Shown here piece by piece: positions 27,077 through 36,508 of a stretch of DNA of 64,000 bases. Origin of the DNA: Pseudomonas sp. Bout1 (GTDB lineage Bacteria; Pseudomonadota; Gammaproteobacteria; Pseudomonadales; Pseudomonadaceae). Both the position numbers and the translations under genes were made by a program. The first letter of the stretch is position 1, and each line of letters begins with the position of its first letter. The DNA is taken from assembly GCF_034314165.1 (NCBI RefSeq), contig NZ_JAVIWK010000001.1, positions 1,255,001-1,319,000 of the forward strand, given 5' to 3'. The notes beneath the pieces are model-generated. The model was not told the origin of the DNA. It did not search any database and worked only from the letters and a program-made list of their open reading frames with translations.

Positions 27077-28504
27077 TTATAAAGAATTCAGGAATGCCAG
27101 CAACGCCGCGCGCTGCTCGGCATTAAAAGACAACACATGCTGCTGCGCTGCCTGGGCTTCACCGCCGTGCCACAGCACGGCCTCCATCACGTTGCGGGCG
27201 CGGCCGTCATGCAACAACTGGGTGTGGCCACTCACGGCTTGCGTCAGGCCAATGCCCCACAACGGCGGCGTGCGCCAGTCGCGGCCACTGGCCTTGAATT
27301 CGGTTCGGTTGTCGGCAAGGCCGTCACCCATGTCGTGCAGTAGCAAGTCGCTGTAGGGACGAATCACCTGGTTGGCCAGTTCAGGTTCGGCAGCCGTGGG
27401 CGACGTGGTGAATTGCGGGGTGTGGCAGCCCTGGCAACCGGCCTGGTAGAACAGGTTTTTTCCGGCCAGCACCTGCGGCGCGTTGACGTCGCGGCGGGCG
27501 GGTACGGCCAGGTTGCGGGTGTAGAACAGCACCAGGCGCAGGATGTTGTCGCTGACCTCGGGCTCGCCGCCCGGGCCATTGCCGTTGGGCGCCTGTTTGC
27601 AGGCCACTTGTGCGTCGGTGCAGTCATCGAACGGTCTCAGGGAGGTAGTGAGGCCCATATCACCAGAGAACGCGTGAACATTTTGTTGATTGAGATTCGG
27701 TTGCCCGGCTTTCCAGCCAAATCGGCCGAGTACGGTCTGATGTTGCGCGTCGTCCCAGACCCAATTCGCCCGCCCGACGATGGCTTCCTTGTCGGCGGTT
27801 TTCGCGTCGGTGTTGCGCAGGAGGTCGGCCTCGGGGATCGCTTCAAGCAGCCCCAGGCCGATCATCGGCGGCGCGACCCGGGCCGAGAAGCGCGTGTCGG
27901 GGTGCATCGGGCCGTAGCCCAGCTGGGTGATATTCAGCGCCGGCTTGCGCAACTCGACGACGGTGCCGTCCTTGAAGCTGACGTTGAGCGGGGTGTAGTC
28001 GACCCGCACCTTGCCTTCCGGGGCGACGCCGGGCACGGCCATGTCCTGCAATTGCCCACCGTAGACCGGCTCGGGGACTACACCCAGTTGCTCGATGACC
28101 TTCGCATAGGGCGGTGCATCCGGGATCGACAGGCGCACCAGCATCGACACGGCGTTGGGCGCATCGGGCAATGGCGGATGACCACGGCCATCCTTGATAT
28201 GGCAGTTCTGGCAGGCGTTGGTATTGAACAGCGGCCCCAGGCCATCGCGGGCGGTGGTGGTGGACGGAGCAATCACCCAGGGGCTGCGAAAGAAACTGTT
28301 GCCTACGCTGAAGTCCAGGCGCCGGGTCGGCGACAGGTTGGCTGCGGGCAGCGAGAAGGCGTTCTGGTCGGTCTTGCGCACCGTTGTCGCGCCACCCGCC
28401 CTGGCTTCACCGGGTTCAGCCTTGGTGAATCGCGGGGCGTCATCGCAGGCACTCAGGCTCAGGGCCATCAATAGTGCAGACAGGCGAAGGGGCGAACGGG
28501 ACAT
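27077..28504 (-). CDS. Di-heme oxidoreductase family lipoprotein (DUF1111)
   Basis: A 475-residue periplasmic c-type cytochrome. The ATG at 28504, with GGAAG 5 bases upstream, gives a lipoprotein signal (LLMALSLSAC|DD). Two heme-binding CxxCH motifs are present: CQNCH (~residue 100) and CQGCH (~375). The family (once called thiol oxidoreductase) is found with imelysins in iron-regulated operons. It heads the three-gene unit di-heme protein, imelysin, DUF1513. Substrate and electron partner are unknown. Confidence 0.87.
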   Translation of the reverse strand: MSRSPLRLSALLMALSLSACDDAPRFTKAEPGEARAGGATTVRKTDQNAFSLPAANLSPTRRLDFSVGNSFFRSPWVIAPSTTTARDGLGPLFNTNACQNCHIKDGRGHPPLPDAPNAVSMLVRLSIPDAPPYAKVIEQLGVVPEPVYGGQLQDMAVPGVAPEGKVRVDYTPLNVSFKDGTVVELRKPALNITQLGYGPMHPDTRFSARVAPPMIGLGLLEAIPEADLLRNTDAKTADKEAIVGRANWVWDDAQHQTVLGRFGWKAGQPNLNQQNVHAFSGDMGLTTSLRPFDDCTDAQVACKQAPNGNGPGGEPEVSDNILRLVLFYTRNLAVPARRDVNAPQVLAGKNLFYQAGCQGCHTPQFTTSPTAAEPELANQVIRPYSDLLLHDMGDGLADNRTEFKASGRDWRTPPLWGIGLTQAVSGHTQLLHDGRARNVMEAVLWHGGEAQAAQQHVLSFNAEQRAALLAFLNSL

Positions 28505-28643
28505 CAGTCTTCCTGAACGTAGGCTGAAAATAAGGCCGCAAAGTCTAACAGGGCAGGGCGGATTGAATAAGAGCAATTATCGTTTGGTGGTATCCGATTC
28601 ATTCCCGCTAGAATGACTGCACATTTTTCTCTGGAGGTGGCCA

Positions 28644-29207
28644 ATGCAGGCTCTCGACGCTTTGCTCAACCGTGTTTCCGTGCCGCGATTGCTGGACCCG
28701 GCACCGACCCAGGAGCAGCGCGACCTGCTGTTCGCTGCCGCCATGCGTGCGCCCGACCACGGCCAACTGCGGCCTTGGCGCTTCCTGACGGTGGAAGGTG
28801 CGGCACGTGAGCGCATGGGCACGCTGCTGGCCGAGGCGGCCCGCCTGCAAGACGCCGACGCGCCCCAGGCGTTTATCGACAAGGCGCAAAATGGCCCGCT
28901 GCGTGCGCCGTTGGTTGTTGTCGTAATCGCCCGTCTGCAAGAACACTTCAAGGTGCCGAAGTCCGAGCAACTGCTGGCGGCAGCCTGTGCGGCCCACGGG
29001 ATTCTGCTGGCGGCGTACGCCCAGGGGGTCGGTGCGGTGTGGCGCACCGGCGAGTTGTCGTATTCGGCCCACGTCGCCAAAGGGTTGGGTCTGACAGCGG
29101 ATGAGGAAGTGATTGGCTTCCTCTACCTGGGCACCCCACAAAACCCGCCGCGTACGGCCCCGAAAGAAGACCTGGCGCCGTTTGTGGCCGCCTGGACCGG
29201 GGTTTAA
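28644..29207 (+). CDS. Nitroreductase family protein (YdjA-like)
   Basis: A 187-residue FMN-dependent oxidoreductase, similar in size to E. coli YdjA (183). The family signatures are [18 protein letters not shown] near residue 35, [17 protein letters not shown] and [14 protein letters not shown]. Such proteins form dimers sharing FMN at the interface and reduce nitro compounds or quinones; the physiological substrate is unknown. A good ribosome site (GGAGG) precedes the ATG. It is divergent from the di-heme gene and its last 4 bases overlap the convergent chemoreceptor gene. Confidence 0.88.
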   Translation: MQALDALLNRVSVPRLLDPAPTQEQRDLLFAAAMRAPDHGQLRPWRFLTVEGAARERMGTLLAEAARLQDADAPQAFIDKAQNGPLRAPLVVVVIARLQEHFKVPKSEQLLAAACAAHGILLAAYAQGVGAVWRTGELSYSAHVAKGLGLTADEEVIGFLYLGTPQNPPRTAPKEDLAPFVAAWTGV

Positions 29208-31342
29208 ACCCGAAACTGATCCATCAGCTTCATCTGCTGGCTGGCCAGGGCATTGAGTTGGCTGCTGATGGCCGCTGACTCGGTGGCCTGGCCGGTCAGG
29301 GTTTCGGTCACCGTGCGGATCGCCGAGACGTTGCGGTTGACCTCTTCGGCCACCGCACTTTGCTGCTCGGCGGCGCTGGCGATTTGCAGGTTCATGTCGC
29401 TGATCACCGTCACCGCATCGCTGATCTTGCCCAACGCCTGCACCGCTTGATGAATCTGCCCGGCGTTGTTCTGCGCCTGGCTCTGGCTTGAATGCATGGT
29501 CGCCACCACCCCACGGGTGCCGGTCTGGATGCGTTCGATCACCAGGCGAATCTCTTCCACCGAATCCTGGGTGCGTTTGGCCAGGTTGCGCACCTCGTCG
29601 GCCACCACCGCAAAACCACGCCCGCTTTCCCCGGCCCGCGCCGCTTCAATCGCGGCGTTCAGCGCCAGCAGGTTGGTCTGCTCGGCGATGCTGCGGATCA
29701 CTTCCAGTACCGAACCGATTTGTTCGCTGTTCACCGCCAGGGCTTCGACTTCGGTCACGGCCTTGCTGACTTCCTCGGCCAGGGTGGTGATGTCGCGGGT
29801 GCTGCGCTCAATAATCTGCATGCCTTCACGGGCCGACTGGTCGGCGCCTCGCGCAGCGCTGGCGGCGTTGGAGGCGCTATTAGCCACGTCGTGGGCAGTG
29901 GCGCTCATTTCATTCGAGGCCGTGGCCACCTGGTCGATTTCACGGAACTGCACCTGCATGCCTTCGCTGGTCTGGCGCGCGATGGCCGAGGATTGGTCGG
30001 CGGTGCCACGGGCTTCGGTGATGCTTTGCTTGATCTGCGCGATGGTCGGCTGCAGCTTGTCGAGGAAGCGGTTGAACCAGTTCACCAGTTCTCCCAACTC
30101 ATCCTTTTTCGCGTAGGCCAGGCGCTGGGTGAGGTCACCGTCGCCGCTGGCGATTTCCTTGAGCATGGCCGCCACGCTGTTGATCGGCCGGGTCACGCCG
30201 GTGGCGGTCAGCCAGATCAGCAACAGGCCCACCAGGCCGGCAGCCGCGCCCACCAGCAACGCCTTGAAGGTGCCACTGGCCTGGGACTTGTCCAGCACGG
30301 CCTGGAGTTTGTGGGCGTCAGCCAGCAGCACTTGCTTGGGCAATTTGATGACGATGCCCCAGGACTTGGCGTCGGCAATGGGCTTGACCGGGTACACGGC
30401 GCGGATCGTGTCGTCTTCCTCGCGGATCTTGCGGGTATCGCTGGCCAGCAGTTGCACGATCTCTTTGCCTTCGGCACCGAGGGTATCGACCAGGTTCTTG
30501 CCGACTTTGGCGGGTTCGCCGCTGTAGCCGGCGATCAAGCCGCTGCCGGAAAGGATTTCCAGAATCCCGGCACCGTTAAACAGCTCCTGTCGCGCTGTAT
30601 CGGTCGCCGCTTGCAGGGCGTTGAGGGCGAGGTCGATACCGACCACGCCGATCACTTTGCCGTCTACCAGCAGCGGCAGGGAGATGGTGGTCATCAACAC
30701 CGGTTTGCCGGCCACGGTGTCTTCGTACGGGTCCAGCAGGCAGGTGCTGCGGGTATCCCGTGGGCAGGTGTACCAGATGTTGTAGGGCGTGCCGCTGAGG
30801 TTGAGGGTGGTCTTGGTCAGGTCGTCCTCGACCATCACGGTGTTCAGGCCTTCACCGCCGGCGCGGCTCCAGTAGCTGGAGAATCGACCTTTGTCGTTGG
30901 ACACACGGGCCGCATCGTTGACGAACTCGCTGTCTTTGCCATCCAGGCCGTTGGGCTCGAACGACAGCCAGATGCCGAGCACCTTGCTGTTGCGGTCGAA
31001 GGCGGTTTTCAGGCTGTGGTTGAGTTCTTCACGCAAGGCTCCGGCGTCCAGCGAGCGCTTGCCGGCCAGGGTGCGCAGGTCCTTGATCTGGTCGGCGAGG
31101 GCTGTGACCACCAACAGGCTTTCACCGAAGGTCTTTTGCAGTTGCACCGCTTGTTCGGCGGCCTTGGCCTGCAGCAGGTTCTGCACGCTGTCGGTGAGCA
31201 TTCGCGAGCTTGAAGTGCTGATCAGTTCATCGTTCTGGTTGGTCTGGTAGAGGTTCATGCCGACCACAAGGGCAATCACCCCCAGCAGGCAGAGACCGGA
31301 CAACAGCACGATTTTCAAGCGAATGGAAAGGGTGTCGAACAT
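29204..31342 (-). CDS. Methyl-accepting chemotaxis protein with dCache sensor
   Basis: A 712-residue transmembrane chemoreceptor. TM1 is [19 protein letters not shown] (~11-29); the periplasmic dCache_1 domain spans ~35-350 ([28 protein letters not shown]); TM2 is [20 protein letters not shown]; then HAMP (~385-435) and a signalling domain with the hairpin tip [20 protein letters not shown] (~570). The two Cys in CPRDTRSTC may form a disulfide in the sensor. dCache receptors of this size in Pseudomonas detect amino acids, polyamines or histamine; the ligand here is not assignable. It lacks a C-terminal CheR-docking pentapeptide. Confidence 0.92.
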   Translation of the reverse strand: MFDTLSIRLKIVLLSGLCLLGVIALVVGMNLYQTNQNDELISTSSSRMLTDSVQNLLQAKAAEQAVQLQKTFGESLLVVTALADQIKDLRTLAGKRSLDAGALREELNHSLKTAFDRNSKVLGIWLSFEPNGLDGKDSEFVNDAARVSNDKGRFSSYWSRAGGEGLNTVMVEDDLTKTTLNLSGTPYNIWYTCPRDTRSTCLLDPYEDTVAGKPVLMTTISLPLLVDGKVIGVVGIDLALNALQAATDTARQELFNGAGILEILSGSGLIAGYSGEPAKVGKNLVDTLGAEGKEIVQLLASDTRKIREEDDTIRAVYPVKPIADAKSWGIVIKLPKQVLLADAHKLQAVLDKSQASGTFKALLVGAAAGLVGLLLIWLTATGVTRPINSVAAMLKEIASGDGDLTQRLAYAKKDELGELVNWFNRFLDKLQPTIAQIKQSITEARGTADQSSAIARQTSEGMQVQFREIDQVATASNEMSATAHDVANSASNAASAARGADQSAREGMQIIERSTRDITTLAEEVSKAVTEVEALAVNSEQIGSVLEVIRSIAEQTNLLALNAAIEAARAGESGRGFAVVADEVRNLAKRTQDSVEEIRLVIERIQTGTRGVVATMHSSQSQAQNNAGQIHQAVQALGKISDAVTVISDMNLQIASAAEQQSAVAEEVNRNVSAIRTVTETLTGQATESAAISSQLNALASQQMKLMDQFRV

Positions 31343-31468
31343 AGGTTTACCCGCGAATGGACTTATTGGTATGCACGCAGCATTGCCAAGTCCATTCGGC
31401 GCTATGCCCGGAACATCGGCTTGGGCCGGCGGTTCATGAGCGGGAGCCGATGAGCGGTAGGTGCGGGG

Positions 31469-31870
31469 TCAGATGGGCTGGGGCAATCGTTCCGGCCGTG
31501 ACCAGATCCACAGGTTGCCCATGCTCATTCCGGCGATGGCCAGGTAGATCGGCCAGCCATGGTCGAGCATCACCAGCATCAGGCCGGCGCACAGCAACAT
31601 GCTCACGGTGGCGCTGACTTTGGCGCGGCGGGCGATGATCTTGCCATTGCGCCAATTGAGCAGGATCGGCCCAAAGAGCCGGTGGTTTTCCAGCCAGGCG
31701 CTCAAGCGCGGGGAGCTTTTGGTGGCGGCCCAGGCGGCCAGCAGGATGAATTCGGTGGTGGGCAAGCCCGGTATCACAATCGCAACCAAGCCGATGCCCA
31801 GGCTGACGTAGGCCAGCAGGCCGAACAGAATGCGCGCGATTTTGGATGAGGATTGGGTTTTGCCGGTCAT
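31469..31870 (-). CDS. DUF454 (YbaN) family inner-membrane protein
   Basis: A 133-residue membrane protein with about three or four helices (ILFGLLAYVSLGIGLVAIVI, FILLAAWAATKSS, VSMLLCAGLMLVML). The motif GLPTTEFILLAAW followed by SPRLSAWLENHRLFGP is the YbaN/DUF454 signature. The ATG at 31870 matches the family N-terminus; upstream in-frame sequence runs into a REP repeat. In some Pseudomonas it lies near heme genes, and here it follows heme oxygenase across a REP pair. Function unknown. Confidence 0.82.
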   Translation of the reverse strand: MTGKTQSSSKIARILFGLLAYVSLGIGLVAIVIPGLPTTEFILLAAWAATKSSPRLSAWLENHRLFGPILLNWRNGKIIARRAKVSATVSMLLCAGLMLVMLDHGWPIYLAIAGMSMGNLWIWSRPERLPQPI

Positions 31871-31930
31871 TTTAGTGGGGCTTGCAGGGTGGAGTGGGTT
31901 GCAGATTATAGGGACTGAAACCCGATCACA

Positions 31931-32017
31931 TGTGGGAGCTGGCTTGCCTGCGATGCAGGCAACTTGGTGCATCAGGTACGCCCAGTTGATGCTATTGAAG
32001 GCAAGCCAGCTCCCACA
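31931..32017. repeat. REP-type inverted repeat pair (GGAGCTGGCTTGCC class)
   Basis: TGTGGGAGCTGGCTTGCCTG faces AAGGCAAGCCAGCTCCCACA between heme oxygenase and the DUF454 gene. Confidence 0.85.
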
Positions 32018-32040
32018 TTGATTGGGTTGCTACAGAAAAG

Positions 32041-32649
32041 TCAGGCCAGCTCAGGGGCGCTAGCGTACGCCTGTTCCAGCAACACGGTGAAGCGCACGAA
32101 CGCATCAACCGCACCTTTTTCTACTTCGGCTTCTTCTTCGGCGGTGAATTCCAGCGCATCGAGGGTGCGGGTGAAACTCTTCCAGCCTTCAGCGCGACCG
32201 CCAGCCGGTTCGCCCAGGTGACGGGCCCCGAAGGTTTCGCTCAAGCCCAGGCCCACGGCACGCTTGATCAGGAACGCGGCGCCCAGCTTGGAGCCTTCGG
32301 ACACGAACAGCCAACCCAGGGCTTGGGCCTTGCTCGGGTTTTTCACCGCGCCTGCCACCGGGGCGGGCACTTCGGTGTCCAGGTCGCCCAGGTCCAGCCT
32401 GGCAGCTTCAGCACGGCAGCGTTCGGCCAGGTCAGGGATGACCTTGATCAACTCGGCATCGTTGTACAGCGCGACCAGTTCCGATTGGAACAGGTATTGC
32501 GCGACCACGAAGCGGGCGAAGTTGGCTTGGGTTTCAAACGGGGCATGAGCCTTCACCAGTGCGTCCAGCTTGGTGTGCGGCTCGTTGGTAATCTGGTTCA
32601 GGCGCTGGGAGCGCAGGGCTGCACGTTCTGCGATAGGGGAGGCGGTCAT
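32041..32649 (-). CDS. hemO: Biliverdin-producing heme oxygenase
   Basis: A 202-residue cytoplasmic enzyme of the PigA/HemO type, which opens imported heme to biliverdin, CO and iron. The proximal His is in NEPHTKLDALV (~residue 26), and the distal helix glycines lie in WLFVSEGSKLGAAFLIKRA (~112-130). It is downstream of the TonB heme receptor gene on the same strand but separated from it by a strong terminator, so its expression may depend on its own promoter or on read-through. Its presence identifies the adjacent receptor system as a heme uptake system. Confidence 0.9.
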   Translation of the reverse strand: MTASPIAERAALRSQRLNQITNEPHTKLDALVKAHAPFETQANFARFVVAQYLFQSELVALYNDAELIKVIPDLAERCRAEAARLDLGDLDTEVPAPVAGAVKNPSKAQALGWLFVSEGSKLGAAFLIKRAVGLGLSETFGARHLGEPAGGRAEGWKSFTRTLDALEFTAEEEAEVEKGAVDAFVRFTVLLEQAYASAPELA

Positions 32650-32733
32650 CGGGGAGTCCTTGGGAAGAGAAAGCGTCTGGTTGCCAGGCTGTTATGAACT
32701 AGACGAACCAGAAGACGCGTCACAGTAAAAAAT

Positions 32734-32777
32734 CCTCACCCCGCCGAAGATTAAATTCCGGCGGGGTGAGGCTCCAT
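32734..32777 (-). terminator. Strong rho-independent terminator between receptor and heme oxygenase genes
   Basis: A perfect 13-bp stem (CCTCACCCCGCCG/CGGCGGGGTGAGG, loop of 12); read on the minus strand it is followed by TTTTTT. It sits just after the receptor stop. Confidence 0.85.
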
Positions 32778-32780
32778 TGA

Positions 32781-35360
32781 TCAGATGTCCCAGATCAGGT
32801 TGATCGCAAAATTGCGGCCCGGCTGGGTCAGGCGGTCGAGGTTGGCCGGGCCGGTCACACCGGCTTCGCCGACGCTGTCGTAGCTGCGCACGTCATCCCA
32901 GTTCCAGTACTTCTTGTCGGTGAGGTTGTACAAGCCACCGTTGATGGTCACATCGTTGGTGACCTTGTAGAAGCCGGTCAGGTCGACGATGCCAAAACCC
33001 GGGGTCTTGAACGGGCCGTTGGCGCTGTTACCGTCGGGAGCGAAGAAGGTGGTGCTGTCGACGCGGTCCTGTTTCTTGACCAGGGTCCAACTGACCAGCG
33101 CACCGTAGTTCTGCTGGTCATAACCCAGGCCAAACACGCCCTTGAGCGGGTTGACGCTGTTGAGCGGTTCGCCGTTGTCGTCATTGCGCCCGTAGATGTA
33201 GGCAATCGAACCTTTGGTGTACAGGCCCTGCGGTGCGCCGAATGCGTCCAGGTTCAAGCGGCCCTTGGCTTCCACGCCTTTGATGGTGGCGTGCTTGATG
33301 TTGTTGGCTTCGAACTGCTGCACGGTGCCACCGGCGACGGAGGCGTCTTCATCGATGAAATCACGGTACTTGTTGTAGTACACCGCCACGTCAAAGGAGC
33401 CCGCGTCGAAGTTGCCGCGAATCCCGGTTTCAACACCGCGGCTGCTTTCTGGCTTGAGGTCCGGGTTGGGTTCGACGGTGTAGCCCTGTTGCAGGTTTTC
33501 AAAGCGGCCATACAAAGCCTTGGCCGACGGTGTGCGATAGCCTTCGGCGTACTGGCCGAACCAGGTGTATTGCTCGGTCAGCGCGTAGGTCACGCCGAAC
33601 TTGGGCGTTACACGGTGCCAGTTTTTTTCCGAGTCGCTGTGGTCGTAGATGCGTGTCGGGTCAACGGTGTTGAGGAACTCCTGAGTCAGCTTGGGTTTGA
33701 GCTGGATGTAGTCGTAACGCACGCTGGGCAGGAAGGTCCATTTGTCCCAGGCAATCTGGTCCTGGGCAAACAGCGCGTAGGAGTTGATCGTCGGGTCGGG
33801 GAAGTCGCTGGCTTTTTTCACGCTGTCGCCGGCCGATGGGCTCGGTGCGCCGATGGCGGTGCAGCCTGCGCCCACCGCCAGGCAGGTCGCGGCGCCTTCG
33901 CGGGAACCGGTGACTTTCTGCTGCTTGAGGGTGGTGCCGTAGGTCACTACGTGGTCGGTTTCACCGATGCTGAAAGCCTTGTCCAATTGCGCATCGAATA
34001 CCCACTGTTTCTCTTCGTACAGGGTTTCGCGGGTGCGCAATACCTTGCGCGATGGCTGGTAGATTTCTGCGGTGGTCTGGTCGGTCTTGGCGATCTGGTA
34101 GTTGAGGCTGGTCTTGATGTGATCGGCAATCGGCGAGTCGAGGGCGAACTTGTTTTCGATGCCGAAACGCTCGCGGGTGATGGTGTCGTTGCCCGTACGG
34201 CCACGGTAGAAGTTAAAGCCCCGGCCACCGACGAACGGGCCGCCAATCGCGTTTTTCAGGTTGGTGTCGCGATCATCCTTGAACTTCTCGTAGGTCAGGC
34301 CCAGACGGTTGTCTTCGCCGTAGTTCCAGCCCAATTTGGCCAACACGTTGGTGGTGCGCGCATCTTCCGGGTTGGCACCGGTACGGGCCAGGCCGGTGGC
34401 GTTATTGCCGTCGTAGGATTCCATTTCATGGCCATTGCGCTGGCTCAGGTGCAGCAAGCCGTCGAAGTCTTGCACACGCCCGGCAACGGTGCCGGAGGTC
34501 AGCCAGCTCTCGTCGGCGGAGCTGTAGCCGGTCTTCAGGCGCGCCCCGAAATCCTGGCCAGGCTTGATGATGTCGCTGGGGTCGAGGGTGAAATAGCTCA
34601 CCGCACCACCGATGGCGCTGCTGCCGTACAAAGCCGATGCCGGGCCGCGCAGGATTTCCACGCGCTTGACGATTTCCGGGTCGACGTAGTTGCGACGGGT
34701 CTTGGCGTAGGGGCCGTTGAAGAAGTTGTCCGGGACTTCGACACCGTCCACTTGGGTGAGGATGCGGTCGCCGTCGATCCCGCGAATGTTGTAGCCGGCA
34801 TTGCCGGAGCGGGTGCCGGCACCACCGACCGAAACACCCGGCTCATAGCGCACCAGCTCGCGGATGGTGTTGACGTTCTGGCGGTCCAGGTCTTCGCGCT
34901 CGTGCACGGTCACGGTGCTGGGCACGCTGTCCACGGCCTGTTCCTGGCGGGTGGCGCTGATGGTCATTTGTTGCAGGGTGATGGCGCCAGCGACGGCGCG
35001 CTTTTCCAGCACGATGTTGTTATTGCTCAGTTTGCGATAGCCCAGGTTGGTCCCCACCAACAGCCGGTCCAGGGCTTTATCCGCCGGCAACGAGCCACGC
35101 ACGCCAGGGGATGACACACCCTGGCCCAGCTCGGCGGGCAGGCCGACTTGCCAGCCGGTCACGGCGGTGAAGGCGTTGAGCGCCGAGACCAGGGATTGCT
35201 GCTCGATGCTGAAGCTGTAATTGCCCTGGCTGCGGGTAGCGGGCTCTGCGGCGCTGGCGACCATGACGGGTGCACCGGCCAACAGAATGGCAGCTGTCAG
35301 CAGCGACAAGCCGTGGCGGCGAACGGGCGAAGAGGACCGGCGGTTGAAACGAGAGGACAT
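32781..35360 (-). CDS. hxuA: TonB-dependent heme receptor with signalling domain (HxuA-like)
   Basis: An 859-residue outer-membrane transducer. Signal peptide to about residue 37 (ending VASAAEP); then the STN signalling domain (~46-120, NYSFSIEQQSLVSALNAFTA), which contacts the FecR protein; then the plug (~150-260, GYNIRGIDGDRILTQVDGVE and LYGSSAIGGAVSYFT) and a 22-strand barrel ending in Trp-Asp-Ile. The plug and barrel belong to the heme/hemoglobin receptor branch. The anti-sigma and sigma genes lie directly upstream in the same direction and heme oxygenase lies downstream, the layout of P. aeruginosa hxuIRA. The heme ligand is inferred from these neighbours. Confidence 0.87.
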   Translation of the reverse strand: MSSRFNRRSSSPVRRHGLSLLTAAILLAGAPVMVASAAEPATRSQGNYSFSIEQQSLVSALNAFTAVTGWQVGLPAELGQGVSSPGVRGSLPADKALDRLLVGTNLGYRKLSNNNIVLEKRAVAGAITLQQMTISATRQEQAVDSVPSTVTVHEREDLDRQNVNTIRELVRYEPGVSVGGAGTRSGNAGYNIRGIDGDRILTQVDGVEVPDNFFNGPYAKTRRNYVDPEIVKRVEILRGPASALYGSSAIGGAVSYFTLDPSDIIKPGQDFGARLKTGYSSADESWLTSGTVAGRVQDFDGLLHLSQRNGHEMESYDGNNATGLARTGANPEDARTTNVLAKLGWNYGEDNRLGLTYEKFKDDRDTNLKNAIGGPFVGGRGFNFYRGRTGNDTITRERFGIENKFALDSPIADHIKTSLNYQIAKTDQTTAEIYQPSRKVLRTRETLYEEKQWVFDAQLDKAFSIGETDHVVTYGTTLKQQKVTGSREGAATCLAVGAGCTAIGAPSPSAGDSVKKASDFPDPTINSYALFAQDQIAWDKWTFLPSVRYDYIQLKPKLTQEFLNTVDPTRIYDHSDSEKNWHRVTPKFGVTYALTEQYTWFGQYAEGYRTPSAKALYGRFENLQQGYTVEPNPDLKPESSRGVETGIRGNFDAGSFDVAVYYNKYRDFIDEDASVAGGTVQQFEANNIKHATIKGVEAKGRLNLDAFGAPQGLYTKGSIAYIYGRNDDNGEPLNSVNPLKGVFGLGYDQQNYGALVSWTLVKKQDRVDSTTFFAPDGNSANGPFKTPGFGIVDLTGFYKVTNDVTINGGLYNLTDKKYWNWDDVRSYDSVGEAGVTGPANLDRLTQPGRNFAINLIWDI

Positions 35361-35461
35361 CGAGAGCGCTCCGGAAGGTACGAATCTTATAGTTGCGACA
35401 CTGAATCAAATAGGAATCAGTTGCATTGGCTATAACGAGACGTACCGTCGATGGCTATCGA

Positions 35462-35480
35462 GTAAAAATAATTCTCATTT
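35462..35480. promoter_or_regulatory. Possible Fur box upstream of the receptor gene
   Basis: AATAATTCTCATTT resembles Pseudomonas Fur sites and lies about 100 bases upstream of the receptor start, at the end of the FecR gene. The match is partial. Confidence 0.4.
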
Positions 35481-36447
35481 AGTTCAGGATCACCAGCGCC
35501 GGGTATTCCGAGAGCTTGGCCGAGGTGATGTGGGCCAGCGAGCGCACCACGTCCAGCGGCTGGTCGAGGCGGTAATTGCCGGTGACCGCGACGCTGGCGA
35601 GTTTGTCGTTGTTGTTGACGATCCAGCCGGGGTAATAGCGGCGCAACTCGGCCAGCACTTCGCTCATCGGGCAGTTTTCGAAAATCAGCCGGCCGTCGAC
35701 CCAGGCCAGGTCCTTGGTGGTATCAAGCTTGGCGGGTTGGCCGAAGCCCTTGGGCCCGATGCGGATGCTTTCACCGGCGCTCAGGCGCACTCGCGCGTCG
35801 TCAAACGTATTGCTCAGGTCGACATCGCCACGCTGCACCTGAACCTGGGCTTCACCGTTCAGGTAGCGCACTGCGAAAGACGTATCGCGCACGCTGGCGC
35901 GCACCGGGCCGGCGTCGATTTCCAGCGGCAGGCCACGGCTGGGCAGCACTTCAAAAAACGCCTCGCCCTGGTACAGGCGGGCGATGCGCTGGTGGTCCTT
36001 GATGCTGCTGGAGAAGGCGGAGTTGGTGTTAAGCAGCACTTTCGAGCCATCGTCCAGTTGCAGGCGTTGGCGCTCGCCCACCACGGTCAGGTGGTCGGCC
36101 TGCAGGCGCATGGGCAGGTTGCTGAAGCTGAACAGGCCCAACAGCAACACAGCGGCGGTGGCCAGGGGTTTCCAGTGAGGCTTGATACGGCGCCAGGCGC
36201 TGGGCTTGCGCGGCGCATTCAGGGCGACCGCAGCGCTGTGCACCGGTGCGCCGCCCCAGGCGGCCTGGGCCTTGATAAAGGCTTCGGCGTGCAGCGAATC
36301 GCTGGCGAGCCAGGCTTCAAACGCCGCCTGCTGCCCGGGTTGCGGGCACTGCAAGGCGATCAGCCAGTCGAGGGCTTGGTCCATGGCCGCGTCTTGCAAC
36401 ACCTCATGAGCCAGCTCATGGGGGTGCCGTTTATTCGGATCCGTCAC
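35479..36447 (-). CDS. hxuR: FecR-family anti-sigma factor (HxuR-like)
   Basis: A 322-residue inner-membrane regulator. The N-terminal DUF4880 domain (ALDWLIALQCPQPGQQAAFE) binds the ECF sigma factor; one transmembrane helix follows (ATAAVLLLGLFSFSNL, ~residues 92-107); and the periplasmic FecR domain (LDDGSKVLLNTNSAF, RRYYPGWIVNNN) receives the signal from the receptor's STN domain. It lies 61 bases below the sigma factor gene and 118 bases above the receptor gene. Heme-loaded receptor would lead to release of the sigma factor. Confidence 0.9.
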   Translation of the reverse strand: MTDPNKRHPHELAHEVLQDAAMDQALDWLIALQCPQPGQQAAFEAWLASDSLHAEAFIKAQAAWGGAPVHSAAVALNAPRKPSAWRRIKPHWKPLATAAVLLLGLFSFSNLPMRLQADHLTVVGERQRLQLDDGSKVLLNTNSAFSSSIKDHQRIARLYQGEAFFEVLPSRGLPLEIDAGPVRASVRDTSFAVRYLNGEAQVQVQRGDVDLSNTFDDARVRLSAGESIRIGPKGFGQPAKLDTTKDLAWVDGRLIFENCPMSEVLAELRRYYPGWIVNNNDKLASVAVTGNYRLDQPLDVVRSLAHITSAKLSEYPALVILN

Positions 36448-36508
36448 GGTGTTCCTCGGGTCTTCGCCACGTTTTAATCAATAGTCCTACAGACTGTGCC
36501 GACAAAGC

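Noticed and set aside
28560..28582. Possible Fur box upstream of the di-heme oxidoreductase gene (GAATAAGAGCAATTATC)
   Set aside because: Only one half resembles the consensus and the dyad is off register, although iron control would make sense.
33291..35114. Long open frame (607 codons) antisense to the heme receptor gene
   Set aside because: It mirrors the codon structure of a clearly conserved receptor, its protein is low-complexity in character, and it has no ribosome site or recognisable domain; a high-GC shadow.
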